32,283 nucleotides of DNA from JBMNRY01 sp050944915. Its GTDB lineage: Bacteria; Bacillota; Limnochordia; JAAZLZ01. The notes beneath the pieces were generated by a model. The model was not told where the DNA came from. It saw only the letters and a program-made list of their open reading frames with translations, and made no database searches. Each line of letters starts with the position of its first letter. Position 1 is the first letter of the stretch. The position numbers and the translations under genes were made by a program. Of this stretch, positions 1 to 8,350 are shown piece after piece. The stretch spans positions 1 to 32,283 of the forward strand of contig JBMNRY010000011.1 of the NCBI GenBank assembly GCA_050944915.1, written 5' to 3'.

Positions 1-198
1 GCCCAAAAATTCCATGTGGCTGCGCCACTTCCCTCCGTCGTATCGGCCCTGCCAACCAACAAATTTGCCCAGGCCGATGGTCATCCTCAAGCTGGGTTGT
101 TCCCTGATCTCCGCCTGCAAGGAATAGCTAAAGGGTAGTAATAAAGGTATGATGAGCAAAACCAAAAACAAGGCGGCGATGATCCCCAGCCAAGACAA
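1..198 (-). CDS. Partial membrane-anchored protein, possibly DUF2953-like
   Basis: Only the first 66 codons are present; the gene runs off the left edge. I chose a TTG start at 198 because an AGGAGG box lies seven bases upstream and no ATG is available; a GTG three codons earlier overlaps that box. The product starts with one hydrophobic segment (about residues 4-23, rich in L, I, V) followed by a soluble stretch containing LRMTIGLGKFVGWQG. A single N-terminal helix followed by a short beta-rich stretch is the layout of DUF2953 proteins of Firmicutes, but too little is visible to be sure. It is downstream of comFA on the same strand. Confidence 0.5.
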   Translation of the reverse strand, partial: MSWLGIIAALFLVLLIIPLLLPFSYSLQAEIREQPSLRMTIGLGKFVGWQGRYDGGKWRSHMEFLG

Positions 199-315
199 AG
201 GAAACACCTCCTCCCCCAGCTCCCATCGATGGGGCCTTTGCCAATACTTTACCTTTCGAGATCCTGCCAAGTCCTATTTCGCCGCTCCCCTGCAGATCCC
301 TAGGGGAAAGGCCAT

Positions 316-1941
316 TTAACGACTATTCTTTTGATCCTCGATGAGAAAACCACCCCGGCGGGCCCGTCGATTCAATTCCCTGATCATAGCCCGGGCTTGT
401 CGCATGGGAGCAGTGATCCGGCGGCCGTAAAACCAGACCCGACCACGGGGAGCCTCGCTGCTGCGTCCACTGCGCCCCGCCATCTGGATCAAGGTACCCA
501 CATCGAACAGGGGATGATCGGCAAAGAGAACCATGACATCGACCCGGGGGATGGTGATTCCCCGTTCCAGAAGGCTGGTGGAGACAAGGACTCCCCCCTC
601 TTCCACAAGGCGTCGTTTGCGGTCCTTTTCCGGATCTTGGGAATGGGTATAACCGACCTTTCCCCGAGGGAGAAGGGAACATAGGCCCTCGGCAGCAGCG
701 ATGGTGGGCACAAAAATCAACAAGGGGTGGGCTGCAGCTAAATAGCCGGCCACCTGTTGAGCTAACGAAGGGGGGATTTTCAAAGGCTGTAGGCTTAGGG
801 GCAATTTCTTCAGTTGGGGTTCCGGCAGGGGATAGCCGTGGTGGCGGGCCGGGATGGTGACCAGTTTCCCCAAACCCCACCGAGCCCGCCGCAAGGAGCC
901 CGGATCTGGTGTCGCTGTCATGGAGATGATCTTCCCCCCGGGTTTGGCCGCCCGATGCAGGGCATAGGCTAACATACGGCTGCCCCGGTAGGGATAAGCA
1001 TCGGCCTCATCGAGGATCACCAGATCAAAGGTCTGGTAAAAACGCAGAGTCTGGTGGGTGGTAGCGATGACCAAGGGCGCGAGGCCCGGCGGTTTCGGAG
1101 CACCGCCGTAATAGGCGGCGATGTCCAACCCGGGGAAAGCCTTGCGGAACCGGGGGATCAACTCCCGCACGATCTCCCGGCGGGGAATAGCATAAAGGAC
1201 CCGCCCCCCTTGGGCTAAGGCTTCCGCGGCCGCGGCGAAGGAAGCTTCCGTTTTTCCCGCGCCGCAAACGGCCCAGAGCAAGCATTCCCGCCGACTATCA
1301 CGGGCAACAAAATCAGCCAGCTGTCTGGAAGCCTGGATTTGGGGCTCAGTTAGGGCAAATTCCAAATGGGGCTTAACCTGGAAGGAAGCCATGGCCGGAG
1401 GGGGAGCATAATAAAGGAGGGTGCAGGAACGGATGGTACCCATGGTCGCACATTCTCCGCAATAGTAGCAATCGGTCCGTCCACAATGGGGGCAGAAAGA
1501 CCTGGGCAGATCGACGGTCCCACACCGCCGGCATGTACCCTCACCCCAACAGTCCACCTGCACCGCCGGTTGGCGCTGGAGTTTACCTTGCAGATAAAGC
1601 CAATGGAGTTCTTCCTCCGGGCGGCCGGTCTCCTCCGGTAGGAGCAGTCGGCCCTGGAGCTGGGGGATCTCCCTTACCAATGGGGGCGGGGTCAGATCCA
1701 CCCCTTGGGAGACGACGAGGGGCAGATCCCGGGCCCTTAACCAGCGGCGGGCCCCGCCGATGATCCGCTCTTTCCCCTTATATTTTTTCAAAGATTCAGC
1801 TAATTCTTCCGCCAAGTAGGCGGGCAGGGGCGGACTGAGGCAGAGACCTTCCCCGGACCGCCGTTGAAAATCCAACCCTGGTTGGGGAGAATAGTCGATA
1901 ATGGTTTTCGAACGATGGTGTAGATAATAAACGGTGTACAC
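316..1941 (-). CDS. comFA: ComFA-like DNA-uptake ATPase/helicase
   Basis: A 541-residue superfamily 2 helicase of the ComFA type, the cytoplasmic ATPase thought to drive single-stranded DNA import in competent Firmicutes. Visible features in order: a zinc-binding cluster with seven cysteines between about residues 137 and 164 (CxxC pairs at 137/140, 150/153 and 158/161, then C164), Walker A CGAGKTE near 226-232, DEAD box at 311-314, motif III SMTATP, and motif VI QMAGRSGR. The Cys cluster before the helicase core distinguishes ComFA from generic DEAD proteins. A GTG start is used, with a G-rich box just upstream; the gene begins 12 bases after the recD2 stop, so the two are probably co-transcribed. 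No comFC is seen next to it; it may lie beyond the left edge. Confidence 0.9.
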   Translation of the reverse strand: MYTVYYLHHRSKTIIDYSPQPGLDFQRRSGEGLCLSPPLPAYLAEELAESLKKYKGKERIIGGARRWLRARDLPLVVSQGVDLTPPPLVREIPQLQGRLLLPEETGRPEEELHWLYLQGKLQRQPAVQVDCWGEGTCRRCGTVDLPRSFCPHCGRTDCYYCGECATMGTIRSCTLLYYAPPPAMASFQVKPHLEFALTEPQIQASRQLADFVARDSRRECLLWAVCGAGKTEASFAAAAEALAQGGRVLYAIPRREIVRELIPRFRKAFPGLDIAAYYGGAPKPPGLAPLVIATTHQTLRFYQTFDLVILDEADAYPYRGSRMLAYALHRAAKPGGKIISMTATPDPGSLRRARWGLGKLVTIPARHHGYPLPEPQLKKLPLSLQPLKIPPSLAQQVAGYLAAAHPLLIFVPTIAAAEGLCSLLPRGKVGYTHSQDPEKDRKRRLVEEGGVLVSTSLLERGITIPRVDVMVLFADHPLFDVGTLIQMAGRSGRSSEAPRGRVWFYGRRITAPMRQARAMIRELNRRARRGGFLIEDQKNSR

Positions 1942-1953
1942 AAGGATTCCCCC

Positions 1954-4122
1954 CTACAGTTCCCCGAGCCACTGGGCCAGGCGGCTGTAGCGCACCTCAA
2001 TCTTATTGTTTTTCACCGCGATGGCCACCGCCTTTTTGGTACCGACCAAGACAGCTAAACCCTTGGCCCGGGTTAAAGCTGTATAGAGCAGATTCCGCTG
2101 GAGCATAATGAAGTGCTGGGTGGTCACCGGGAGGACGATGGCGGGAAACTCACTTCCTTGACTTTTATGGACGGAAACGGCATAGGCCAGAACCAGCTCG
2201 TCCAAATCCTCCGGTTGGTAAGGCACCAACTTGTCCCCTTGGTCATCGCTGAATTGGACCAGAACCCGCCGTTCTTCAGGATCGATACGGCTGATCCGAC
2301 CGATTTCCCCGTTGAAGATCATCGTTTGGTAATTGTTCTTAATCTGCATCACCTTATCCCCTTCCCGCAGGACGTAGAAGGGGCAGCGAACCTCGGCTTT
2401 GGCGGGACTGGGGGGATTGAGGGCCGCCTGGAGGGTCTTATTCAAGTTTTCCACCCCGGTGATGGTACGCCGCATGGGGCTGAGGACCTGGATATCATCG
2501 ATGGGATCACAACGGAGATACTTGGGCAAGCGGTCTTGGACCAACTCTTTGATGGTCGTTACGATCCCGGCGGGTTCCTCCATCTCGATGAAGAAACAAT
2601 CCCCTTTGTTGGAGCTTAAGATGGGGAATTGCCCTTCATTAATCCGGTGGGCATTTTCCACGATCAAGCTGTTTTTGCGCTGACGGTAGATCTTGGTCAA
2701 GCGCACCGTCGGAACCCGACCGCTGTTGATGATATCCCGCAGCACGTTTCCGGGACCGACGGAAGGCAGTTGGTCTACATCGCCGACGAGGATCAACCGG
2801 GTCCCCGGTCTGAGGGCCTTGAGCAGATTATACATCAGGGAAATATCGACCATGGAGACCTCATCGATGATGACCACATCGGCATTTAGGGGCCTGTCTT
2901 CGTTCCGCTGGAAGTGGAGGCCTTCCCCTTCCACATAGCCGAACTCTAGCAAACGGTGGATGGTTTTCGCTTCCGATCCTGTAGCTTCTTTCAAGCGCCG
3001 GGCTGCCCGCCCCGTCGGGGAAGCCAGGGCTACTTTAGAACCCCATTGGCGATACAGGGACAGAATGAGGCGAATGATTGTCGTCTTACCGGTACCCGGT
3101 CCCCCGGTGATGACCAACAGTCCGTTTTGCAAGGCGCCCTCCACCGCCTCATATTGCTGGGGTGCCAGCTTAAGGCCCGCTTCCTCTTCCGCCCGGGCGA
3201 TCTCCTTGCTCAAATCGATGGGGACAGGGATGGTACCTTCCTGCAGCTCCACAAGTTTTTCGGCCACACCCCTTTCGGCCGCGAAAAGGACCCGGGGATA
3301 GACGGCTTGTCCCTGGGAAGTCTCCACGATGGTGATGGGCCCCCCTTGGATGGTATCAAGGACGGCGGTGATCTCCTCTTCGGCCACATCTAGGAGTTCC
3401 CGGCCCCGCTGGATGAGCTCCTCCCTGGGGAGATAGACATGACCTTCCTCTCCGGCCTTTTGGAGCAAATAGAAAAGGCTGGCCCGAATGCGGGCCGGCG
3501 AGTTGGGGGGGATCCCCAGTTTAGCGGCGATGCCGTCGGCGATCTTAAAGCCGATACCGAAGATGTCGGCAGCCAATTGGTAAGGATTTTTCCGCACGAT
3601 CTCTACCGCTTGCTCACCATACTCCTTATAAATCTTAGCGGCATACCCGGGACCGATCCCATAGCTTTGCAAAAAAGCCAGGACATCCCGGGCTTCCCTC
3701 TGGTCCTTAAAAGAGTCAATGATCATAGCCGCCCGTTTTGCACCGATCCCCTCGACTTCCAGCAAACGCTGGGGGGCTTGTTCCAATATGTCAAAGGTTT
3801 CTAGGCCAAACTTAGATACGATCCTTTTGGCCATCACCGAGCCCACCCCTTTAATGGCACCCGAGGCCAGGAACCGCTCGATTCCTTCCTCTGTGGCCGG
3901 AGCAACCCCTTGGTATTCCTCCATTTTGAACTGGCGCCCATATTCGGGATGGTGAACCCATTGACCCCTTAATTGGAGGAATTCTCCCTCTTCGATGGCC
4001 AAAAAGTTGCCCACCACAGTGATGGGCTCGGGGAAGTCGTCGACCTCCAAACGAGCCACTGTGTAATAATTATCTTCATTCCGAAAGACGATCCGCACAA
4101 CCTGCCCCTGCAGTGCTTCCAT
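1954..4122 (-). CDS. recD2: RecD2-type ATP-dependent DNA helicase
   Basis: A 722-residue SF1B 5'-3' helicase of the RecD2 (RecD-like) family found in bacteria without RecBC partners. An N-terminal OB-like segment is followed by helix-hairpin-helix repeats (about residues 90-200; GVGSV, VEGIGAKRA, GIGFKIAD), Walker A GGPGTGKTT near residues 340-348, Walker B IIDEVSMVD, and a UvrD-type C-terminal domain ending in VHKSQGSEFP and LLYTALTRAK. The family acts in DNA repair and replication-fork processing. I prefer the ATG at 4122, which has GGAGG five bases upstream, to a GTG at 4134 that overlaps this box. It is followed closely by comFA and preceded by a small LuxR-type gene. Confidence 0.95.
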   Translation of the reverse strand: MEALQGQVVRIVFRNEDNYYTVARLEVDDFPEPITVVGNFLAIEEGEFLQLRGQWVHHPEYGRQFKMEEYQGVAPATEEGIERFLASGAIKGVGSVMAKRIVSKFGLETFDILEQAPQRLLEVEGIGAKRAAMIIDSFKDQREARDVLAFLQSYGIGPGYAAKIYKEYGEQAVEIVRKNPYQLAADIFGIGFKIADGIAAKLGIPPNSPARIRASLFYLLQKAGEEGHVYLPREELIQRGRELLDVAEEEITAVLDTIQGGPITIVETSQGQAVYPRVLFAAERGVAEKLVELQEGTIPVPIDLSKEIARAEEEAGLKLAPQQYEAVEGALQNGLLVITGGPGTGKTTIIRLILSLYRQWGSKVALASPTGRAARRLKEATGSEAKTIHRLLEFGYVEGEGLHFQRNEDRPLNADVVIIDEVSMVDISLMYNLLKALRPGTRLILVGDVDQLPSVGPGNVLRDIINSGRVPTVRLTKIYRQRKNSLIVENAHRINEGQFPILSSNKGDCFFIEMEEPAGIVTTIKELVQDRLPKYLRCDPIDDIQVLSPMRRTITGVENLNKTLQAALNPPSPAKAEVRCPFYVLREGDKVMQIKNNYQTMIFNGEIGRISRIDPEERRVLVQFSDDQGDKLVPYQPEDLDELVLAYAVSVHKSQGSEFPAIVLPVTTQHFIMLQRNLLYTALTRAKGLAVLVGTKKAVAIAVKNNKIEVRYSRLAQWLGEL

Positions 4123-4180
4123 AGCTGCCTCCACAAAGGATTGATAGGGACAATTTCGCTGAACGGCCGATATTTCCCTC

Positions 4181-4432
4181 CTAGTCCAGTTGGATGAGAC
4201 CGTGTTTAGCGGCCCACAGAGCCAATTTCGTCCGTTCGTCGATCCCTAGTTTGCGGTAGATGTTGCTGATATGATTCTTGACTGTGTGCTCGCTGACAAA
4301 CAAAGTTGCCCCTATCTCTTTGTTGGTCAACCCGGAAGCCACCAGAACGACGATTTCCCTTTCCCGTGCGGTGAGTTTGGCCTTCCCTTCCGGCCCAGTA
4401 AATTTTGTATGATTGCCTTTTCCGTCGACCAT
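4181..4432 (-). CDS. Stand-alone LuxR/GerE-type HTH regulator
   Basis: A very short protein (83 residues from the ATG at 4432, or 99 from a GTG at 4480 without a visible ribosome site) that is almost entirely a LuxR/GerE helix-turn-helix: LTAREREIVVLVASGL, TNKEIGATLFVSEHTVKNHISN, then the dimerisation helix. It has no receiver or ligand domain, like GerE of Bacillus, so it probably responds to its own expression level or to a partner. It lies 58 bases upstream of recD2 on the same strand and could regulate recD2-comFA or the neighbouring pilus genes; that is inference. The HTH is similar in style to that of the DegU homologue at 15889-16554. Confidence 0.85.
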   Translation of the reverse strand: MVDGKGNHTKFTGPEGKAKLTAREREIVVLVASGLTNKEIGATLFVSEHTVKNHISNIYRKLGIDERTKLALWAAKHGLIQLD

Positions 4433-4560
4433 ATTAAGCCCCCATCCCTGCTTACCCTCGTACTGGACGTTGTTGTCCACGGGCGGGTTTCTTTGTCAGT
4501 ACATCATATTCCCCCCCGGGTACAAGGGTGTAAGAAGTTGCGGGGAATAGGGAAATGGTG

Positions 4561-4905
4561 CTACGCGGGTTCAAAGAGGAGACGATCTCCCGGTACCGTT
4601 TTCGTCTTGGCCAAGGTGCCCTCGGGTAGCTCCACTACCAGGTGGCTGCCCCTGATGAGAGGTCCCCAGCGGTTAGGCCTGAGGGTATGGGCAGCTAGGA
4701 CTTGGCCGTGGGGGGAGACATAAAGAACATCAATTGGAAAGGCCATGCCAATACTATGGACCCAGTTGCAAGGCTTGAGGATCAGCCCTTCCCCGGGGGC
4801 TAAGCTTCCTTTACCCAATAAACCCCGCAGTCGGCTCCAAAAGCTATCGGCGACCACGGCCTGCTCAGCCAAGGAACACCCCCGGGTTTCATTGATGATC
4901 CGCAC
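4561..4905 (-). CDS. DUF192 family protein
   Basis: A 114-residue DUF192 protein. The family signature is visible: SFWSRLRGLLGK near the start, then GLILKPCNWVHSIGMAFPIDVLYV, and a C-terminal GDRLLF beta strand. I place the start at a GTG at 4905, with AGGGAGG eight bases upstream; the frame stays open to 5016 but the extra residues do not resemble the family. The function of DUF192 is not settled; it is a compact beta fold often found next to secretion or pilus genes. Here it directly follows the Tad operon (tadC ends at 5092) after a 186-base gap with strong hairpins, so it may be the last member of that operon or a separate unit. Confidence 0.85.
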   Translation of the reverse strand: MRIINETRGCSLAEQAVVADSFWSRLRGLLGKGSLAPGEGLILKPCNWVHSIGMAFPIDVLYVSPHGQVLAAHTLRPNRWGPLIRGSHLVVELPEGTLAKTKTVPGDRLLFEPA

Positions 4906-4960
4906 AGTGATAACCTCCCTTGTTGTACCAACAGCGTCATCTTCTGACATCCAATGGCAA

Positions 4961-4982
4961 GGAGTTGGCCATGGCCAACTCC
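4961..4982. repeat. 22-base perfect palindrome between tadC and the DUF192 gene
   Basis: Half-site GGAGTTGGCCA followed directly by its exact complement. A second inverted repeat, CTAACGG at 5040-5046 with CCGTTAG at 5069-5075, lies closer to tadC. Neither is followed by a clear U-run in the minus direction, so they could be mRNA-processing or stability hairpins at the 3' end of the Tad transcript, or a protein-binding palindrome, rather than standard terminators. Confidence 0.5.
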
Positions 4983-5091
4983 CATCAATCAACTCTTCAG
5001 GGATCCCCCGGTCCAAGGTTTTCCTTTCCCTTCGATGGGCTAACGGGTAACAGGGCTCACTTCCCTTTCCGTTAGATCCCCTATCCCCTTT

Positions 5092-6006
5092 TTAGAAGCT
5101 GCCTAGAGCTTCGATCATCTGAATGACGGCAGGGCCTAGGAGGACGACGAAGAGCGCGGGGAAGATGAAAAGAACCAGGGGAAAAAGCATCTTAATCGGT
5201 ACTTTCATGGCCCGCTCTTCCGCCCGCTGGCGGCGTTTGCGCCGCATTTCTTCCGCCTGGATCCGCAAGACGTTGCTGATGGAAACCCCTAGTTGATCGG
5301 CTTGGATCACTGCGGCCACAAAGGCGGCCAGATCTTCCACCCCGGTGCGGCGGGCTAGATCCCCCAAGGCGATACGCCGTGGTTTACCAACCCTAATCTC
5401 CTGGAGAAGTACACCGAACTCCTCAGCCAAGGGCCCTTTTGTCTTTTCTTCCACCTTAGCCAGGGCCGCATCGAAACCAAGACCTGCTTCCACGCTGACG
5501 GTCAAAAGGTCGAGGGTATCGGAAAGGGCATTCCGGATCTGTTTTTGCCGTCCATCGATCCTCCTGCGGAGGAACAATTCGGGCAAGGCCCAACCGCCGC
5601 CGGCGGCCAAAAGAGCGGGAAACAAAGGAAAGACGGGGCTGTGGAGGTAGTAGAAGAAAACAGTCAGCGAAGAAAGCAGGGCCAACAACAGTTTGATGGC
5701 TAAGAACTCGCTAGTCTGGAGCCGCCAGGGCGTACCGGCCAACAAAAGGCGGGCCCGCACCCGGTCCCGGTAACCTTGGGGAGAATATCGATGGAGGATT
5801 TGACCCAAGCGGGCCAATTGGGGCCGCAGTAGGCGCTGCAGGATCGGTTGGGCCATCTCCACCTCCCGCAGGGACGGGACGGGAGAATGTAGATCCAGCT
5901 TTTCCAAGCGGACTAGGAGTTGGGGATCATAGGTCCAATAATAGGCGCCGGCGATGATTAAGGCAGCGGCAGAGAAACCGGCCAAGCCGGCTAAAAGCAG
6001 AGCCAT
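5092..6006 (-). CDS. tadC: Tad pilus inner-membrane protein TadC (GspF-type)
   Basis: A 304-residue T2SS F-family protein and the last machinery gene of the Tad operon. It has an N-terminal hydrophobic helix, a central pair of hydrophobic segments (about residues 105-135), the conserved cytoplasmic T2SSF domain (SDTLDLLTVSVEAGLGFDAAL; LGDLARRTGVEDLAAFV; QLGVSISNVLR), and a C-terminal membrane segment with KVPIKMLFPLVLFIFPALFVVLLGP. With TadB it forms the inner-membrane platform on which the TadA ATPase acts. It starts three bases after the tadB stop. Length and motif order are normal for the family. Confidence 0.95.
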   Translation of the reverse strand: MALLLAGLAGFSAAALIIAGAYYWTYDPQLLVRLEKLDLHSPVPSLREVEMAQPILQRLLRPQLARLGQILHRYSPQGYRDRVRARLLLAGTPWRLQTSEFLAIKLLLALLSSLTVFFYYLHSPVFPLFPALLAAGGGWALPELFLRRRIDGRQKQIRNALSDTLDLLTVSVEAGLGFDAALAKVEEKTKGPLAEEFGVLLQEIRVGKPRRIALGDLARRTGVEDLAAFVAAVIQADQLGVSISNVLRIQAEEMRRKRRQRAEERAMKVPIKMLFPLVLFIFPALFVVLLGPAVIQMIEALGSF

Positions 6007-6009
6007 TCT

Positions 6010-6975
6010 CTACACCTCGATATCGACAATTTTCTTGATCAAGAAAGCCCCTAGAAGCTGGCCCCCCACCGCGAGGGTGACCATGATCAAACCCAGGGGA
6101 TGGATGACCAGGCTCTTGATGTAGGCGGGGTTAAGGCCTAACATGACCAAACTTAAGCCGATGGGCAAGATGCTGATGATCAGCCCCGAGATCCGCCCTT
6201 GGGCGGTGAGGGTTTGGATCTCCCCTTTGATCCGGATCCGCTGCCGGATGGTCTCGGCGATGGTCTCTAAGATCCGGGCTAAATTCCCCCCCACCTGCCG
6301 TTGAATCAAAACGGCGGTGATGACCAGATCGAAATCTTCGCTGGCTACCCGAGCGGCCATAGCTTCCAAGGCCTCCTCGGTCGGCATCCCCAAATTCATT
6401 TCTTTCAGAGCCCGGGAAAACTCCCGACTGATAGGGGGCTGCATCTCCCGGGAAGTGATCTCCATAGCCTGGAGGAAACTGTAGCCGGCCCGCAGGGAGT
6501 TGGCGGTGAGAATTAGGGCATCGGGGATTTGGGTGTTAAAGCGGGCCAAGCGTTCCCCCTGTTTCCGCCGGACATACAACTGGGGTAGGATCAAACCGAT
6601 CCCGGCGCCCAGCAGGCCCTGAATGCCGTCTCCCCCGGCCAAGAATCTCAAGGCGAACCACCCAAGGGCCGCGGCGAGCATGTTGAGGGCCAAGAATTCC
6701 GAGCCTTTCAAAGGCAAATCAGCCTTCTGCAGGGTCTCTTCCATCCGCCGGGTCACCTTTAGCGGTTGCAAATAACCGCTCAGCTTGGTCAACAGGGATT
6801 GGAAAGGAATCCCCCGGGGGGTCTCCTCCTGGGACCCTGCCGCAGGTCCGAAAACCCGCTCTAGCCGGGTGGAAGGTAAGGAACGGTAGAGGAAAAGAAA
6901 ATACAGTATGATAAAGACCAGGGACGAGACGGCAATAAAGGTGCCTAAACCCGCCCAGAATGCGTTCTTGTCCAT
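6010..6975 (-). CDS. tadB: Tad pilus inner-membrane protein TadB (GspF-type)
   Basis: A 321-residue T2SS F-family protein, paralogous to TadC. It has an N-terminal membrane helix (about residues 10-30), a hydrophobic pair near 100-132, the cytoplasmic T2SSF domain (QIPDALILTANSLRAGYSFLQAM; EMNLGMPTEEALEAMAARV; VLIQRQVGGNLARIL) and two C-terminal membrane segments. The start has an AAGGAGG box six bases upstream. It sits between tadA and tadC with 10-base and 3-base gaps, the canonical Tad order, so translation is almost certainly coupled. Confidence 0.95.
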   Translation of the reverse strand: MDKNAFWAGLGTFIAVSSLVFIILYFLFLYRSLPSTRLERVFGPAAGSQEETPRGIPFQSLLTKLSGYLQPLKVTRRMEETLQKADLPLKGSEFLALNMLAAALGWFALRFLAGGDGIQGLLGAGIGLILPQLYVRRKQGERLARFNTQIPDALILTANSLRAGYSFLQAMEITSREMQPPISREFSRALKEMNLGMPTEEALEAMAARVASEDFDLVITAVLIQRQVGGNLARILETIAETIRQRIRIKGEIQTLTAQGRISGLIISILPIGLSLVMLGLNPAYIKSLVIHPLGLIMVTLAVGGQLLGAFLIKKIVDIEV

Positions 6976-6985
6976 GGCAGCCTCC

Positions 6986-8344
6986 TTAGTAGGGAGCGAA
7001 GATATCCGCGGTTAGTTCAACACCAGCCGCGGCCAAGCGGTCCACAAACCGGGGCCGGATCCCCGTGGGCCGCAAACGGCCGCGAATGAAGCCCCGTTCG
7101 TCAAGACCCTGTTGTTCGAAGACGAAAATGTCTTGGAGAGTAATCACATCCCCTTCCATCCCCTGGACCTCAGTCACCTGGATAATCTTCCGGCTCCCAT
7201 CCCGCAGACGGGCTTGCTGGACGATCAAATCGATGGCCGAGGCAATCTGTTCCCTGATGGCCCGCACCGGTAATTCCATTCCCGCCATAAGGACCATGGT
7301 CTCCAAGCGGGCCAACATATCCCGGGGCGTATTGGCGTGACCGGTAGTTAAGGAACCATCATGGCCGGTGTTCATAGCTTGGAGCATATCTAGGGCTTCT
7401 CCGCCCCGGACCTCACCGACGACAATCCGGTCGGGACGCATCCGCAGGGCGTTGCGGACCAAATCCCGGATGGCGATGGCTCCCTGCCCCTCGATGTTCG
7501 GGGGGCGGCTCTCCAAAGAGACCACATGCTCTTGGCGGAGCTGTAGCTCCGCGGCATCTTCGATGGTGATAATCCGCTCATCGCTGGGGATGAAGGAAGA
7601 GAGCACGTTGAGCAAAGTGGTCTTCCCACTACCGGTACCACCGGAAACGACCATATTCAACCGAGCTTTGACACAAGCTTCGAGAAACTGGGCGATCTCT
7701 GGGGTCAGAGTCCCAAAGGAGATCAAATCCTCTACGGTAAAGGGGTCCTGTTCAAATTTCCGAATGGTGATGGTCGGACCGTTCAAGGCCAAAGGTGGAA
7801 TGATGGCATTGACCCGGGAACCATCAGGCAAGCGGGCATCGACCATGGGCATGCTTTCATCGATCCGGCGTCCGATGGGTGCAACGATTTTTTCGATGAT
7901 ATGAGCCACATGATCATCGTCGGCAAAGGTGACATCGGTGAGCTCCAGCCGGCCGTTCCGTTCGATGTAAACCTTATGGGGACCGTTAACCATAATCTCC
8001 GAAACGGAAGGATCCTGGAGCAAGACGCTGATGGGGCCAAAGCCCACCACTTCATCGACCATCTCCCGGAGGATCCTCTGCCGCTCACTGCGCATCAACT
8101 GGGAAGCTTCCCGCTCCAGGAAGTTCTCCACTTCCTCCCGGACCCGGCTTTCCAGTTGGGCCTGCTGCCCCTCATCCCCCGCCGCCTTTAACAACTCCGG
8201 TGGGATGTTTGCCACCAGATGATCGTGGATCTTGCCCTTTAATCGGCGGTAGGGATCGATGACCCTGGATGGTAAATTGGGCGTCGATTTTCTTTCCTTG
8301 GGCACCCGTTGGGCCCGTTGTTCTTGGAGTCTTTCAAGGAGCAT
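6986..8344 (-). CDS. tadA: Tad pilus assembly ATPase TadA/CpaF
   Basis: A 452-residue secretion ATPase of the CpaF/TadA family that powers Flp pilus extension and probably retraction. It has an N-terminal helical region, the substrate-binding segment MVNGPHKVYIERNGRLE, Walker A SGGTGSGKTTLLN near residues 234-246, an Asp box and Walker B region (ITIEDAAELQL; RPDRIVVGEVRGGEALD), and the His-box stretch TGHDGSLTTGHANTP. The tadZ stop is at 8351; a GTG at 8350 is possible, but the ATG at 8344 is better spaced from the AGGGGG box. All residues expected for ATP hydrolysis appear intact. Confidence 0.95.
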   Translation of the reverse strand: MLLERLQEQRAQRVPKERKSTPNLPSRVIDPYRRLKGKIHDHLVANIPPELLKAAGDEGQQAQLESRVREEVENFLEREASQLMRSERQRILREMVDEVVGFGPISVLLQDPSVSEIMVNGPHKVYIERNGRLELTDVTFADDDHVAHIIEKIVAPIGRRIDESMPMVDARLPDGSRVNAIIPPLALNGPTITIRKFEQDPFTVEDLISFGTLTPEIAQFLEACVKARLNMVVSGGTGSGKTTLLNVLSSFIPSDERIITIEDAAELQLRQEHVVSLESRPPNIEGQGAIAIRDLVRNALRMRPDRIVVGEVRGGEALDMLQAMNTGHDGSLTTGHANTPRDMLARLETMVLMAGMELPVRAIREQIASAIDLIVQQARLRDGSRKIIQVTEVQGMEGDVITLQDIFVFEQQGLDERGFIRGRLRPTGIRPRFVDRLAAAGVELTADIFAPY

Positions 8345-8350
8345 GACCAC

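Noticed and set aside
4433..4480. Upstream GTG start for the LuxR-type gene
   Set aside because: No Shine-Dalgarno-like sequence before 4480; kept only as an alternative.
7368..7904. 178-codon open frame on the plus strand inside tadA
   Set aside because: Antisense to a clearly conserved ATPase; product is rich in Ser/Arg/Pro as expected of a shadow frame and has no ribosome site.
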